This document shows positions 18,635 through 28,175 of a stretch of DNA of 64,000 nucleotides, piece after piece. A program made the position numbers and the translations under genes. The notes below the pieces were generated by a model that ran no database searches, was not told the origin of the DNA, and saw nothing but the letters and a program-made list of their open reading frames with translations. Origin of the DNA: Duganella rivi (GTDB lineage: Bacteria; Pseudomonadota; Gammaproteobacteria; Burkholderiales; Burkholderiaceae_D); NCBI RefSeq assembly GCF_009857435.1, contig NZ_WWCK01000004.1:124001-188000 (forward strand), written 5' to 3'. How positions within the stretch are numbered: position 1 is the first letter of the stretch; every line of letters begins with the position of its first letter.

Positions 18635-19251
18635 ATGTTGTCGAGCAGGCCGTTCTCGCTGAGCACGTCCTGCACCAGCTCCAGCCGCAGTACCGGATTT
18701 TCCTGCAGCAGCAGGCGCTGCTTTTCTTCCATGTCCAGCCGCAGCAGTTCGCACCAGCGGTTGGCGACCCAACCCGCCTCATCGAGCCGGTACGGCGGCG
18801 CCAGCGACATATTGGCGGTGGAAATCTGCTTCTTCTGCAAGGAACGGATCAGCGCGCCCAGCGCGTTGGCCACGTCCTGCTGCTCGGTCGGGATGGGCAC
18901 CACCATGTCTTCCGCCACCTCGTCCACCTCGGCCATCCACAGGCCGTGCTTGAGCTGCTCCGCCGACTTGATCTGGAAGCGCGTGGTGCCGATGCAGGAA
19001 ATTTGCAGCAGGCCCGGCAGCGGCGCCGACCAGTCGAGGATGCGCGCCATGGTGCCGCAGGCGGACAGGGTTTCGTGCTGGTCGGGCACGCGCACTTCGC
19101 TGCCGTCCAGCAGCGAGACCACGCCGAATTCTTCTCCCTTGGCGATGCAGCGCTTCACTAAATCGAGATAGCGCACTTCAAACACCTGTAACGGCAAATG
19201 GCCGTCAGGAAACAAGATCGTCTTCAGCGGGAACAGAGGGATCGATGGCAT
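18631..19251 (-). CDS. LON peptidase substrate-binding domain protein
   Basis: A 206-residue stand-alone Lon N-terminal (LAN/PUA-like) domain protein. Typical features are IPLFPLKTILFPDGHLPLQV at the N-terminus, RYLDLVKRCIAKGEEFGVV, and ISCIGTTRFQIKS. It lacks the AAA+ and Ser-Lys protease domains of Lon, so it is not a protease itself. Its role, perhaps substrate recognition or regulation, is not established. It is a monocistronic minus-strand gene, convergent with the EamA transporter. Confidence 0.88.
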   Translation of the reverse strand: MPSIPLFPLKTILFPDGHLPLQVFEVRYLDLVKRCIAKGEEFGVVSLLDGSEVRVPDQHETLSACGTMARILDWSAPLPGLLQISCIGTTRFQIKSAEQLKHGLWMAEVDEVAEDMVVPIPTEQQDVANALGALIRSLQKKQISTANMSLAPPYRLDEAGWVANRWCELLRLDMEEKQRLLLQENPVLRLELVQDVLSENGLLDNI

Positions 19252-19320
19252 TTCGCTATCATCTCATGAAATGCCCTCGCTCGGCTGGCTGCGCTACAAA
19301 AATTAACGCGCGCCGAGAAT

Positions 19321-19367
19321 AAAAAAGCCGGCGCCGGGTTATACGAATATAACCTCGGCGCCGGCCT
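19321..19367 (-). terminator. Strong intrinsic terminator of the H-NS-like gene
   Basis: On the minus strand a 17-18 bp GC-rich stem (19327-19343 with 19348-19365, one bulged A) closes a TTCG tetraloop and is followed by six T. It lies 14 bases after the stop of the H-NS-like gene. The UUCG loop makes this hairpin unusually stable. Confidence 0.93.
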
Positions 19368-19378
19368 TGGAAGGCGAA

Positions 19379-19669
19379 TTACTTAATCAGATAATCGTCT
19401 TTGTTCTTACCTTCCAGCCATTTTGGAGCGCGGCCGCGGCCCGTCCAGGTTTGGCCGGTAGCGTCGTCACGGTACTTGGTTGGCACCGGAGCGCGCGGCT
19501 TGGACGTTTTAACCTTGGCTACGCCGCCCAGATCCGCAATGGTCAGGCCGTATTCGCGCATGATAGCCGCGACTTTTTCTTTCGCCTGCGTAATTTCGTT
19601 TTTACGGGCAGATTCAGCCAAATTTTCCAGTTCAGCGATCTTCGCTTTGTATTCCTGGTAAGTCGTCAT
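19379..19669 (-). CDS. H-NS family histone-like nucleoid-structuring protein
   Basis: A 96-residue DNA-binding nucleoid protein. The N-terminal helix (about residues 1-45, charged, coiled-coil-like) mediates oligomerisation. The C-terminal domain contains DDATGQTWTGRGRAPKWLEG, the AT-hook-like loop of the betaproteobacterial H-NS/BpH3/MvaT-like group. It probably silences AT-rich or acquired DNA. The ATG at 19669 (MTTYQEYK) gives the family length; the longer frame to 19789 lies in an AT-rich promoter region and is rejected. The gene is single and ends at a strong UUCG-loop terminator. Confidence 0.93.
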   Translation of the reverse strand: MTTYQEYKAKIAELENLAESARKNEITQAKEKVAAIMREYGLTIADLGGVAKVKTSKPRAPVPTKYRDDATGQTWTGRGRAPKWLEGKNKDDYLIK

Positions 19670-19792
19670 CTTAATTCCTTCGTTGCGAGGGTTATTTGAT
19701 AGGCGCAATTTACCATAATTTGGCGGCTGCACTCTAGCGATATTCCAATATAGCGATAAAAGTGAATATTTTCCACAACTTAAATGCACGCG

Positions 19793-20707
19793 TCATTCAC
19801 ATAATGGACGCACCTGTATTCCGTCTACGACAACCTTGCGGATTAAATTAGCTAAGCGGCAAGTGGCCGGCCCGGCCAATTCAGGATTGGCCACCACTAG
19901 CGATAAGGCGAGTTTGCGGCGCTGCCCTACGCGCAAGGGCAAAGGCTTGAGCAGGCCTTGCTCCAATTGTTTTCGGATTTTGTGTTCCGCCAGCCAGCCA
20001 AAGCCAATTCCATTACAAATCATTTCAAGCCGGGTATGAGGACTGGTTACACTCCAGCGCTGATTACTATTCAACCAGCCATGGTCACGCGGATTCAAGG
20101 TGCCTGAATCGCGCACCACGATATGCAGGTTGCGGCTTAAATCATCGACTTCCAGTTCCCGCCCCAGCGCATGCAATGGATGGCAAGGGTGGGCCACGGC
20201 GACAAACTCGATATCCATTAATGCATCGCCGAGAAAGCCGGAAGGAATACGGCTGACAATCGCAATATCCACGCGCTTTTCCAGCAAGGCGTCTTCAGAA
20301 CCGGATAACACGGTTTCTTCCAGATTCACGCGCGTATGTTTTGCCCACGGTTCAAAATCGCGCAGCACTTGCACGAGTAATTCGACCGGGAATAGGCTAT
20401 CGACTGCAATGCTCACTTGCGGCTCCCAGCCCTCGGCCAAACTACCGGCCAATTGCTCCAATTGGAAAGCGTCGCCTAATAACTCGCGCGCTTTGGACAG
20501 CAAGGCTTCGCCATTCCGGGTTAATCGCGCGCGGCGGCCGTCTATTTCCAGCAACTCCACGCCCAATTGCTCTTGCAGCTTGGCGACCATGTAGCTGACC
20601 GAGGATTGGCTGCGGTGCAGCGCCTCGGCCGCCTGCGCATAACCGCCGCACTCAATAATGGCTTGCAGCACCTGCCACTGTTCCAGCGTACTCCGGGGGA
20701 TTTTCAT
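19793..20707 (-). CDS. LysR-family transcriptional regulator
   Basis: A 304-residue LTTR. The N-terminal winged HTH contains YAQAAEALHRSQSSVSYMVAKL (about residues 21-42 in two parts), followed by a linker helix and a periplasmic-binding-like effector domain from about residue 90. The ATG abuts the stop of the adenylate cyclase gene with no spacer (20707/20708), so it is co-transcribed with that signalling gene. This is unusual for LTTRs, which are normally divergent from their targets. Ligand and targets are unknown. Confidence 0.9.
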   Translation of the reverse strand: MKIPRSTLEQWQVLQAIIECGGYAQAAEALHRSQSSVSYMVAKLQEQLGVELLEIDGRRARLTRNGEALLSKARELLGDAFQLEQLAGSLAEGWEPQVSIAVDSLFPVELLVQVLRDFEPWAKHTRVNLEETVLSGSEDALLEKRVDIAIVSRIPSGFLGDALMDIEFVAVAHPCHPLHALGRELEVDDLSRNLHIVVRDSGTLNPRDHGWLNSNQRWSVTSPHTRLEMICNGIGFGWLAEHKIRKQLEQGLLKPLPLRVGQRRKLALSLVVANPELAGPATCRLANLIRKVVVDGIQVRPLCE

Positions 20708-22981
20708 TCACTTGGATTCCATGATAAACGTGCCGTCCCAATTGTCTGGCGGCGGATTGACCGCCATGTGGCGGCAGCGGTCGACATACAGTTCAGCCAC
20801 TTGATCGCGCGGATTCAGGGCCAGCACTTCCTCAAACACCTTGCAGGCGGCGTTCCAGTTGCGCTTGCGGTAGCTTTGCAGGCCGTTGCGGAACAGGCCC
20901 ATGGCTTCTTGCAGCGAGGGATAGCTTTCCTCGGTGTGGTAGTCGAGCACCTCGTAAATCGACACCGGCTTGGTCTTGCCCTTGACCACCACGATATCGA
21001 CCTCGCGCGTGCGGTAGGTGCCGCGCAGCGCCCGGTAGGTGAATTCGCTGATCAGGATGCGCGCGCCGTATTGCTTGCAGGCCGATTCCAGCCGCGCCGC
21101 CAGGTTCACGCCGTCGCCGATGATGGTGTAGTCCATGCGCTTCTTGGAGCCGATGTTGCCGGACACGACCTGGTCGGTATTCAGGCCGATGCCAATTTCC
21201 ACCGGCGGCTTGCCCTCGCCCGCCCGCACCAGATTCCAGATGCGCAGCTCGTTGACCATGGCGATGGCGGCACGCACGGCGCGATCCGGGTCGTCCTCGT
21301 GGCCGACCGGGATGCCGAAAGCGGCCATGATGGCGTCGCCGATGAATTTATCGAGCATGCCCTCTTCGCGCTGGATGCAATCGACCATCAGCGTGAAGTA
21401 TTCATTGAGCATGGTCACCGTACCCTGCGCACCCAACTGCTCGGTGATGGTGGTGAAGCTGCGGATATCGGAGAACAGCACCGTGGCCGGCACGTTTTTG
21501 CCACCCAGCATTTCGGCGCCATTGGCCACCATCTGGTCGGCAATGCCGGGATCCATGTAGCGCGACATGGTCGAGCGCAGGCGCTTTTCGCTGGAGATGT
21601 CTTCGATCATCAGCATCCAGCCGATGCGCTTCTTTTCCATCGACAGCAAGGGCTGCACGCTGAGGTTGACCGAACGCGTTTCCTCGCCGAGCACCAGCTC
21701 CACGTCCATCAGATGCTCGGCCGACTCGTTGACCTCCACCTGCCGCAGTCGATCCATGATCCAGTTGTTGGCGCCACCGAAGAACTCGCCGGCCGCCGTG
21801 CCGACGATGCTGGCCGCATTGGTGCGCAAGATGCGCAGGCCGGCCTCGTTGCAGGTGACGATCTTTTCCTGGCTGTCCAGCGTGATCACGCCGTTGGACA
21901 TCGACTCCAGCATGGCCTCGTTGTAGTTCTTGATCTGCTGGACGTCGGCAAACAGCTTGGCGTTTTCCAGCGCAATCGAGATTTGCGCGGTGAAGGCGCG
22001 CAGTCGCGATTCGTCCTCGCTGCTGAACGGGCCGCCGCGCTTGTTCAGCACCTGTGTCACGCCGATAAGCTTGCCGGCCTTGTTGACGATGGGGACGCAC
22101 AGAATCGAGCGCGTGAAGTAGCCGGTGCGCTTGTCGAATGCCGGATTGAAACGCAGGTCGGCATAGGCGTAGGGAATGTTGATGGTCTTCCCCGAGGTGA
22201 ACACCGCGCCCGCAATCCCGGCGTTATTGGGCAAACGGATTTGCAGCGACTCCAGGCCCTGCCCGACCTCCGACCACAGCTCGCCGGTCTTTTCATCGTT
22301 GAGGAACAGTGTCGAGCGCTCGGCGTTGAGCAGGCGCGTGGCCTCGCCCATCACCTTTTGCAGCAGCGAGCCGAGCTTGATGTCGGCCGTGACCTCCGAC
22401 ACCACGTCGATAAATTCCATCTCCTGACGGCGGATCTTCTTCATGCTTTCGAGGAAGCGCGCGCTTTGCAGCGCCAGCGTGCCTTGCGTGGTGAGCGCTT
22501 CCAGCAATTGCAGATCGTTGCGGGTGAATTTGCCGCGCCGCTTGTTCAGCGTTTGCGACACGCCGATAATCTCGCCCTTCACGGTCTTGATCGGCACGCA
22601 TAGAATGTTGCGTGTGACGAAGCCGGTTTGCTCGTCGATGGAACGGTTGAAGCGCGCATCGGCATACGCATCGGCAATGATGACCGCCTCGCCGGTGGTA
22701 AACACGTGGCCGGCAATGCCGGTGTGGTTGAGGAAGCGGATCTCGCGTTGGATATTGCCTTGCGCTACGCGCGAGAACAGCTCGCCGGTCTCGGCATCGT
22801 TGAGGAATAGCGTGCCGCGCTCAGCGTCGAGTTCTTCGGTGGTTACTTCCACCAGGGCGTTGAGGATTTCGTCCAGCGTGTCGTAAGCGGCCATGCGGCG
22901 CGACACTTCCAGCAGCAACTCAACCTGCCGCAGCCGCTTGCGCTGGGCGTTGAGGGCCGGCTGCTGGTCGCTGGCTGTCAT
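20708..22981 (-). CDS. GAF-GAF-PAS class III adenylate/guanylate cyclase
   Basis: A 757-residue cytosolic signalling enzyme. GAF1 spans about residues 25-175 and GAF2 about 200-350, the two being clearly homologous (both contain GIAG.VFT(T/S)G). A PAS-like domain follows at about 360-470. The class III cyclase catalytic domain is at about 490-680, with metal-binding VLFSDIRSFTTI, FIGDAIMAAFG and the purine/transition-state segment MDYTIIGDGVNLAARL. A C-terminal TPR-like helix pair follows (about 695-740). It should make cAMP (or cGMP) from the NTP in response to GAF ligands. No TM segment. Its start overlaps the coiled-coil gene by ATGA and its stop abuts the LysR start. Confidence 0.93.
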   Translation of the reverse strand: MTASDQQPALNAQRKRLRQVELLLEVSRRMAAYDTLDEILNALVEVTTEELDAERGTLFLNDAETGELFSRVAQGNIQREIRFLNHTGIAGHVFTTGEAVIIADAYADARFNRSIDEQTGFVTRNILCVPIKTVKGEIIGVSQTLNKRRGKFTRNDLQLLEALTTQGTLALQSARFLESMKKIRRQEMEFIDVVSEVTADIKLGSLLQKVMGEATRLLNAERSTLFLNDEKTGELWSEVGQGLESLQIRLPNNAGIAGAVFTSGKTINIPYAYADLRFNPAFDKRTGYFTRSILCVPIVNKAGKLIGVTQVLNKRGGPFSSEDESRLRAFTAQISIALENAKLFADVQQIKNYNEAMLESMSNGVITLDSQEKIVTCNEAGLRILRTNAASIVGTAAGEFFGGANNWIMDRLRQVEVNESAEHLMDVELVLGEETRSVNLSVQPLLSMEKKRIGWMLMIEDISSEKRLRSTMSRYMDPGIADQMVANGAEMLGGKNVPATVLFSDIRSFTTITEQLGAQGTVTMLNEYFTLMVDCIQREEGMLDKFIGDAIMAAFGIPVGHEDDPDRAVRAAIAMVNELRIWNLVRAGEGKPPVEIGIGLNTDQVVSGNIGSKKRMDYTIIGDGVNLAARLESACKQYGARILISEFTYRALRGTYRTREVDIVVVKGKTKPVSIYEVLDYHTEESYPSLQEAMGLFRNGLQSYRKRNWNAACKVFEEVLALNPRDQVAELYVDRCRHMAVNPPPDNWDGTFIMESK

Positions 22982-23343
22982 GCTTTTTCCTCCAGCACGG
23001 CACGTAGCGCGCGAATGGTGTCGTGCAGGTGAGCGATTTCGGCGTGATGGGCGGCGGCGGCCTGCTGCTGGGCGTCGATGCGCTCTTGCGCCGCTTTTTC
23101 GAGACTGGTGCGCAGGGCAACGATGGTGTCGCGCAATTGCAGGATATCGCTTTGGGCGGCCGAGACCGCATCCTGCACCTGGCGCTGGCGCTCTTGATGC
23201 GCTTGCTCCAGCTCCGAGCGCAAGGCCGCGACGGTGCGCTGTAAATCGCGCACCTCGGCCAGCGCCAGGCGCAAGCTCGCTTCGTCGGGCTGGAGCATAT
23301 CGGTGGCGTCAGGGGTTTTCAGGATGTTCCCTAGGCGAATCAA
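22978..23343 (-). CDS. Small coiled-coil protein coupled to the cyclase
   Basis: A 121-residue, almost wholly helical protein rich in Ala, Gln, Glu and Leu. It carries three copies of a segment of the type LxxT(V/I)xALRxxLE, starting near residues 34, 70 and 106. The copies are spaced by exactly 36 residues, with Q/A-rich coils between. No TM or signal peptide. The stop overlaps the cyclase start (ATGA), so the two are translationally coupled. A likely role is to bind or oligomerise the cyclase, by inference only. Confidence 0.78.
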   Translation of the reverse strand: MIRLGNILKTPDATDMLQPDEASLRLALAEVRDLQRTVAALRSELEQAHQERQRQVQDAVSAAQSDILQLRDTIVALRTSLEKAAQERIDAQQQAAAAHHAEIAHLHDTIRALRAVLEEKA

Positions 23344-23366
23344 TTCACCTAGGAATCATACCACCC

Positions 23367-25586
23367 TCAGAAGCGCGTCTCTACCGTTACGCGCAGCTGT
23401 GTTTCACCGCCCGCAACAGTGGTGCGGTTGATGGCGCTGTTGCCGTCGTTGTAGAGGCTCTCGGTGGTGTAGTCTTGGGCCAACAGATTGGAGACTGCCA
23501 CCCGCAAATTGTTCTGCGTATCGAGTTTCCACAGTGCGTAGACGTCCAGATCGCGGCGCACCGAAGTGTAGCCGCCCTGCGTGCCGCTCAGGCGTGCAAG
23601 GCCGCCGTTGCGGAAGCTGAAATTGCTGCCGGTGCTCATCTGGCCGTCCGGCGTTTTGTAGTCGATGCCGACGGTGGCGCTCAGCGGTACTTGCTGGTCG
23701 AGGCGGTTGTCTGGGCCGGGCACCACATCCACCCGCGACCAGTTGCGGCTGACGCTGGCGCGCAGGTCAAGGTTCGGCGCGTGGTCGACCAGTACGCGGG
23801 CCGGGAACTTGGCTTCCAGCTCGATGCCGCGCGTTTCGGCGCGGCCGTCGTTGATGGCGGTCGAGACCCAGCGCTGGTCTTGGAAGAACAGGCCTTGGTG
23901 CGTGTAGTTTTCGATGCGGCGCACCGAGGCGCTGGCGCTCAGCAGGCCGCCGTCGCCCCAGTAGTGTTCGAAGGAGGCGTCCAGGCCGAGCGCCAGTTCC
24001 GGCTTCAGATTGGGATTGCCGCGACGGTCGGGCTCGGTCGGGCTGTTGTTGGTCGAGGTGAACTTGCGCGGAATCAGCGCGGCGGTGGCCGGCGCTTTGT
24101 AGGTGCGGGTCAGCGCGAAGCGGACTTGGTCTTTTTTATTCGGCAGCTTGATCAGCGTTTGCATCAGCGGGCTGAACACGCTGGAGCGGTTTTGCACGGC
24201 GTCGATGCTGCCGCCGTCGGCGCGGGTGTCCAGGCCTTCCCAGCGCAGGCCGGTGTAGATCGACCAGCGCGGCGTGATGTTCCATTCGTCCTGGCCGTAC
24301 AGCGCCAGCCGCGTGACCTTGGCGGTGAAGCCTTCGTCGCTGTTCATGGGCGAGCTGCCCGGCAGGTCGGCGTCACGCTGGACGCGCAAATCGTCGCGCT
24401 GGGTAACGCCGGCGTCCCAGCCCATCGACAGCGAGTGCTCGGTGGCTTCAGGTTCGCCTTCGGCCGGCTTGCTGAAGGTGTACGGGGTCGAATACTTGCC
24501 TTGGGTGCTGAAGCCCTGCTCCTCGCTTTCCGAGTGCACGGTGCGGAACAGGTTGGCGGGCAAGCCCATGCTGCCGGCCAGTTGCAGCGAATCGGCGCTG
24601 CTGCGGGCCTCGCTGACGGCGGCTTTGAGATCGAACTTGGCGCCCTCTTCCAGCTTGTGCACCCAGTTCAGGTCAGTGCGGCCGAAGCCGTTGTGGTTGC
24701 TGTAGGTGTTGTCGGTGCGGTCGTAGTCCGGGCCTGCACCGAAGGCGGTCTCGGTGCGGCCGTGGCTGTTGCTGGCAAAGCGATTCCAGTTGAGGAAGGT
24801 TTGCGAGGTGACGGTGTCGCCGTTGTCCAAGATCCAATTGATGCGCGGCGACAGGTTGAAGCCGTCGCCCTTGCCTTGGTCTTGCCACGTGGAGGCGCGG
24901 GCGTACGTTGGGACGCCGTCGCCATCGGCGCCGTTTTCCCATGTTGGCGTCATGCGCTTGTAGTTGAAGCGCCATGCGTTGGCGCCCAGCGAATACGAGG
25001 TGGTGGCGCTCTTGTCCGACATCTGCAAGCTCATGCTCGGCGAGCTCGACTTGCTGCTCTTGGCCGCACTGAACTTCAGCTCACGCTGGGCCGATTTCAG
25101 CGCCTTCTTCAAGACGATATTGACGGTGCCGGCAATCGATTGGGTACTGAATTCCGCGCTGGCAGCGCGCAGCACCTCAATGCGCTCGATCACGTCCGGC
25201 GCCAGGCTGTCGATGGAAAAACCGGCCGGAGCGCGTTCGCCGTTAATCAGAATCTGCGTGTAGCCGGCGCCGAGGCCGCGCATGCGGATCTCGCCGCCGC
25301 TGCGGCCGGCCGCGCCGCCGATCGTAATGCCGGGCAGGCGCTTGAGTACATCATTGACCGAGGTATCGCCGTATTTCTGGATTTCCTCGCTGCTGACCAC
25401 CGTCTTGCTAGCGGTATCATCGCGGCGCGCATCGTATTTAGCAGCGGAGCTTTTAATCTCCACCTTCTGCATCTCCTCCTTCTGCATCTCCTCCTGCTTA
25501 GGCCGTTCAGCATCCTCCGCCCGCGCAGCAGAAGCAGCAACAAGCAAGGAAACAGCAGCGATAGGCGTCAGGCGGGATAGCATCAT
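23367..25586 (-). CDS. TonB-dependent outer-membrane receptor
   Basis: A 739-residue protein with a signal peptide (SRLTPIAAVSLLVAASAARA). A charged linker with an EEMQKEEMQK duplication follows. The plug domain (about residues 60-170) has SVNDVLKRLPGITI and GGEIRMRGLGAGYTQILING. The 22-strand beta-barrel ends in a terminal aromatic residue (VTVETRF). It imports a siderophore, cobalamin or other large ligand using TonB energy; the ligand is unknown. The barrel is shorter than in CirA- or FhuA-type sugar receptors. It is monocistronic and divergent from psd. Two adjacent ATGs (25586, 25583) are possible starts. Confidence 0.93.
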   Translation of the reverse strand: MMLSRLTPIAAVSLLVAASAARAEDAERPKQEEMQKEEMQKVEIKSSAAKYDARRDDTASKTVVSSEEIQKYGDTSVNDVLKRLPGITIGGAAGRSGGEIRMRGLGAGYTQILINGERAPAGFSIDSLAPDVIERIEVLRAASAEFSTQSIAGTVNIVLKKALKSAQRELKFSAAKSSKSSSPSMSLQMSDKSATTSYSLGANAWRFNYKRMTPTWENGADGDGVPTYARASTWQDQGKGDGFNLSPRINWILDNGDTVTSQTFLNWNRFASNSHGRTETAFGAGPDYDRTDNTYSNHNGFGRTDLNWVHKLEEGAKFDLKAAVSEARSSADSLQLAGSMGLPANLFRTVHSESEEQGFSTQGKYSTPYTFSKPAEGEPEATEHSLSMGWDAGVTQRDDLRVQRDADLPGSSPMNSDEGFTAKVTRLALYGQDEWNITPRWSIYTGLRWEGLDTRADGGSIDAVQNRSSVFSPLMQTLIKLPNKKDQVRFALTRTYKAPATAALIPRKFTSTNNSPTEPDRRGNPNLKPELALGLDASFEHYWGDGGLLSASASVRRIENYTHQGLFFQDQRWVSTAINDGRAETRGIELEAKFPARVLVDHAPNLDLRASVSRNWSRVDVVPGPDNRLDQQVPLSATVGIDYKTPDGQMSTGSNFSFRNGGLARLSGTQGGYTSVRRDLDVYALWKLDTQNNLRVAVSNLLAQDYTTESLYNDGNSAINRTTVAGGETQLRVTVETRF

Positions 25587-25689
25587 ACGAATTTAGCAAG
25601 TTGCAGGACGAGTAACGCCAAGCATTATGCCGTATTTCCAAAGGGTGACGCTATAATGCGCGATCGTTAATTTGTATGGATTTGCTACC

Positions 25690-26535
25690 GTGTCCGATCG
25701 TCTCGCCGTTTTGCCGCAATATTTGCTCCCGAAGAGCGCGCTGACCAATTTCGCTGGCCGTGTCGCTGGCGCCAAGGCCGGCAAGTACACGACTGGCTTG
25801 ATCCGCTGGTTCGTCGGCCGCTACAACGTCAATATGAGCGAGGCGCTCGATCCCAATATCGCCAACTACAAGACCTTTAACGAATTCTTCACCCGCGCCC
25901 TGCGCCCCGACGCCCGCCCGCTGGCCGACGCCGCCTACGTCTGCCCGGTCGATGGCCGCATCAGCCAATTCGGCGATATCGAAGACGACCAAATCTTCCA
26001 AGCCAAGGGCCACAAGTTCACCACCACCGCGCTGGTCGGCGGCGACGCCACGCTGGCCGCCCAATTCCAGCACGGCAGCTTCGCCAACCTGTACCTGAGC
26101 CCGCGAGACTACCACCGCATTCACATGCCGATCGACGGCAAGCTGACCCGCATGATTTACGTGCCGGGCGAACTGTTCTCGGTCAACCCGACCACCGCGC
26201 GCGGCATTCCCGGCCTGTTCGCCCGCAACGAGCGCGTGGTGTGCGTGTTCGATACCGCCCACGGCCCGTTCGTGATGACGCTGGTGGGCGCCACCATTGT
26301 CGGCAGCATGGCCACCGTGTGGCACGGCGTAGTCAACCCGCCGCGCCTGCCGCAAGTGACCGAGTGGAGCTACACCGATCAAAACATCGTGCTGAAAAAA
26401 GGCGATGAACTGGGCCGCTTCCTGCTCGGCTCCACCGTGGTGATGCTGTTCCAGAAGGATGTGCTGAAGTTCAACTCGGCGTGGCAACCGGCCGGCCCGG
26501 TTCAACTGGGCGAAGAAATGGGACAGCTGAAGTAA
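25690..26535 (+). CDS. psd: Phosphatidylserine decarboxylase proenzyme
   Basis: A membrane-associated enzyme that makes phosphatidylethanolamine from phosphatidylserine with a pyruvoyl cofactor formed by self-cleavage. The cleavage motif is LLGSTVVMLF near the C-terminus (LGST, cut between Gly and Ser). Catalytic-site segments include CPVDGRISQFG and YLSPRDYHRIHMP. The GTG at 25690 (SDRLAVLPQYLLPK) matches the usual family N-terminus and gives 281 residues. An in-frame ATG at 25672 would add six. Neither has a strong Shine-Dalgarno. The stop abuts the convergent LysR gene. Confidence 0.93.
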   Translation: MSDRLAVLPQYLLPKSALTNFAGRVAGAKAGKYTTGLIRWFVGRYNVNMSEALDPNIANYKTFNEFFTRALRPDARPLADAAYVCPVDGRISQFGDIEDDQIFQAKGHKFTTTALVGGDATLAAQFQHGSFANLYLSPRDYHRIHMPIDGKLTRMIYVPGELFSVNPTTARGIPGLFARNERVVCVFDTAHGPFVMTLVGATIVGSMATVWHGVVNPPRLPQVTEWSYTDQNIVLKKGDELGRFLLGSTVVMLFQKDVLKFNSAWQPAGPVQLGEEMGQLK

Positions 26536-27447
26536 TCACATCCCCGCTGAGCGACCAGTCGCAAAGGCCGCTTCCAGCGTATCAATGAAGACCCGTGTCT
26601 TGGCTGGCATCAGCCGGCGTCCTGGGAACACCGCCCAGCCCGTCACCTCCGGGAAGCCCCACTCAGGCAGCACCCGCACCAGCTCCCCCGTTTGCACATA
26701 AGGCCGCGCAATCGCCTCGGTCGAGGCGCCAATGCCGATGCCTGTGGCCGCCATGCGCACCAGCAGTTCCGGCGAATTGGCCAGCAGCCGCACCGGCAGC
26801 TCGCGTTCCCATGACGTCTTCCCGCGCAGCAGATGCCAACGGATCAAGCCATTCAAGCGCGGCGGCAAACTCAGCAAATCATGCTTGAACAAATCGTCCG
26901 GGTGCTCGGGCAGGCCGCGGAAATTGGTGTACTTGGGCGAGGCGTACAGCGCCAGCGAACTGAACGTGATCCGCCGCGCAGCCAGTGTGGCGTCGTCCGG
27001 CAGATTGCCCATGCGGATGGCAAGGTCGAAGCCCTCCGCCACCAAGTCCACCCGGCGCGGCGACAAATCCAGCTCCAGCGAAATGGCCGGATAGCGGTGC
27101 ATGAACTCGGCCAAGATCGCGCTCATCGCCACGTTGGCAAAGTCGGCCGGCATGGACACCCGCAGCAAACCGCTCGGCGCGCCCTGCCGGTGCTGGGCCA
27201 GCGCGCCGGCCGCCTCGGTCTCGTCGGCCACCTTGCGGGCGTGCTCCAGCAGGCTGGCGCCAAACTCCGTCAATACCAGCTTGCGCGTGGTGCGCTGAAG
27301 CAGCCGCTCCCCCAGCTTGCCCTCCAGCAGCGTAATGCGCCGCGAGACCGTCGACTTGGGCAGCTGCACCCGCTCCGCCGCCAGGCTAAAACTGCCGCAT
27401 TCAACGATGCGGGCAAACAAAAGCAGGTCGCCGGGATCGATTTCCAT
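26536..27447 (-). CDS. LysR-family regulator, divergent from azoR
   Basis: A 303-residue LTTR of the CrgA/AaeR-like group. The HTH region is [19 protein letters not shown] (residues about 17-35), with an effector domain from about 90 that contains [24 protein letters not shown], the DLAIR motif typical of this subgroup. It is transcribed away from the azoR-pirin pair with 114 bases between starts, which is the classic LTTR arrangement. It therefore probably controls those genes in response to a quinone, azo or other electrophilic ligand (inference). Confidence 0.92.
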   Translation of the reverse strand: MEIDPGDLLLFARIVECGSFSLAAERVQLPKSTVSRRITLLEGKLGERLLQRTTRKLVLTEFGASLLEHARKVADETEAAGALAQHRQGAPSGLLRVSMPADFANVAMSAILAEFMHRYPAISLELDLSPRRVDLVAEGFDLAIRMGNLPDDATLAARRITFSSLALYASPKYTNFRGLPEHPDDLFKHDLLSLPPRLNGLIRWHLLRGKTSWERELPVRLLANSPELLVRMAATGIGIGASTEAIARPYVQTGELVRVLPEWGFPEVTGWAVFPGRRLMPAKTRVFIDTLEAAFATGRSAGM

Positions 27448-27465
27448 AGTGATTGTTCCATCAGT

Positions 27466-27482
27466 GGATTAATGTTATCCAT
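27466..27482. promoter_or_regulatory. Candidate LysR operator in the lysR/azoR intergenic region
   Basis: A dyad TGGAT-N7-ATCCA centred at 27474, within the 114-base divergent region. Size and position fit a LysR-type recognition site between the two start codons. No experimental support is available. Confidence 0.4.
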
Positions 27483-27561
27483 TTTAACGGCTTCCGCATC
27501 AGATTTGAAACGATTAAAGTTACTCCATCGCAGCACTAACCCGACATTAAGGAGCAACACC

Positions 27562-28161
27562 ATGAACATCCTGCAAATCAACTCCAGCGCCCGTAGCGTA
27601 GGTTCCGAATCCACCCGTCTGGCAGACGCACTGGTCGCCAAGATCGTCGCCGCCAACGCCGGCGCCGCCGTCACCCGCCGCGACCTGGCCGCCAACCCGC
27701 ACCCAGTGCTGGACGAGCCTGCCCTGCAGGCCCTGTTCACCCCGGCCGACCAGCGCACCGCCGAGCAGGCCGCCCGCGTAGCACTGGACGACGCCCTGAT
27801 TGCCCAAGTGCAAGCCGCTGACGTGATCGTGATCGGTGCACCGACCTACAACTTCGGCATCACCGCGCAGCTGAAAACCTGGTTCGACGCGATTGCCCGC
27901 GCCGGCGTGACCTTCAAGTACGGCGCAACTGGCCCAATCGGCCTGCTGACCGGTAAAAAAGTCTACGTGACCCTGTCGCGTGGCGGCGTGCACCGTGACG
28001 GCCCTAGCGACACCCAACTGGCTCACATCAAGATGTTCCTGAGCTTTGTTGGCCTGACCGACGTGCAGTACGTGTTCGCAGAAGGTCTGGGCATGGGCCC
28101 GGAAGCTGTCAGCAAAGCACAAGCGCAGGCCGAAGCAGAAATCAACGCAATTCTGGTTTAA
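27562..28161 (+). CDS. azoR: FMN-dependent NADH:quinone/azoreductase
   Basis: A 199-residue flavodoxin-like oxidoreductase. It begins [20 protein letters not shown] (FMN phosphate loop) and contains [20 protein letters not shown], the flavin-binding loop typical of AzoR/acyl-carrier-like phosphodiesterase-annotated homologues. It reduces quinones and azo compounds with NAD(P)H, protecting against electrophiles. The ATG at 27562 has AAGGAG upstream. The pirin gene follows 14 bases downstream, so they form an operon ending at a hairpin near 29070. It is likely under the divergent LysR. Confidence 0.92.
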   Translation: MNILQINSSARSVGSESTRLADALVAKIVAANAGAAVTRRDLAANPHPVLDEPALQALFTPADQRTAEQAARVALDDALIAQVQAADVIVIGAPTYNFGITAQLKTWFDAIARAGVTFKYGATGPIGLLTGKKVYVTLSRGGVHRDGPSDTQLAHIKMFLSFVGLTDVQYVFAEGLGMGPEAVSKAQAQAEAEINAILV

Positions 28162-28175
28162 ACAAGGAGAAGGAC

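Noticed and set aside
20567..25580. Very long plus-strand frames opposite the cyclase (20567-22603) and the TonB receptor (22893-25580)
   Set aside because: They lie opposite clear genes, are Arg/Ala/His/Val-rich without family motifs, and have no ribosome site. They are shadows caused by high GC content.
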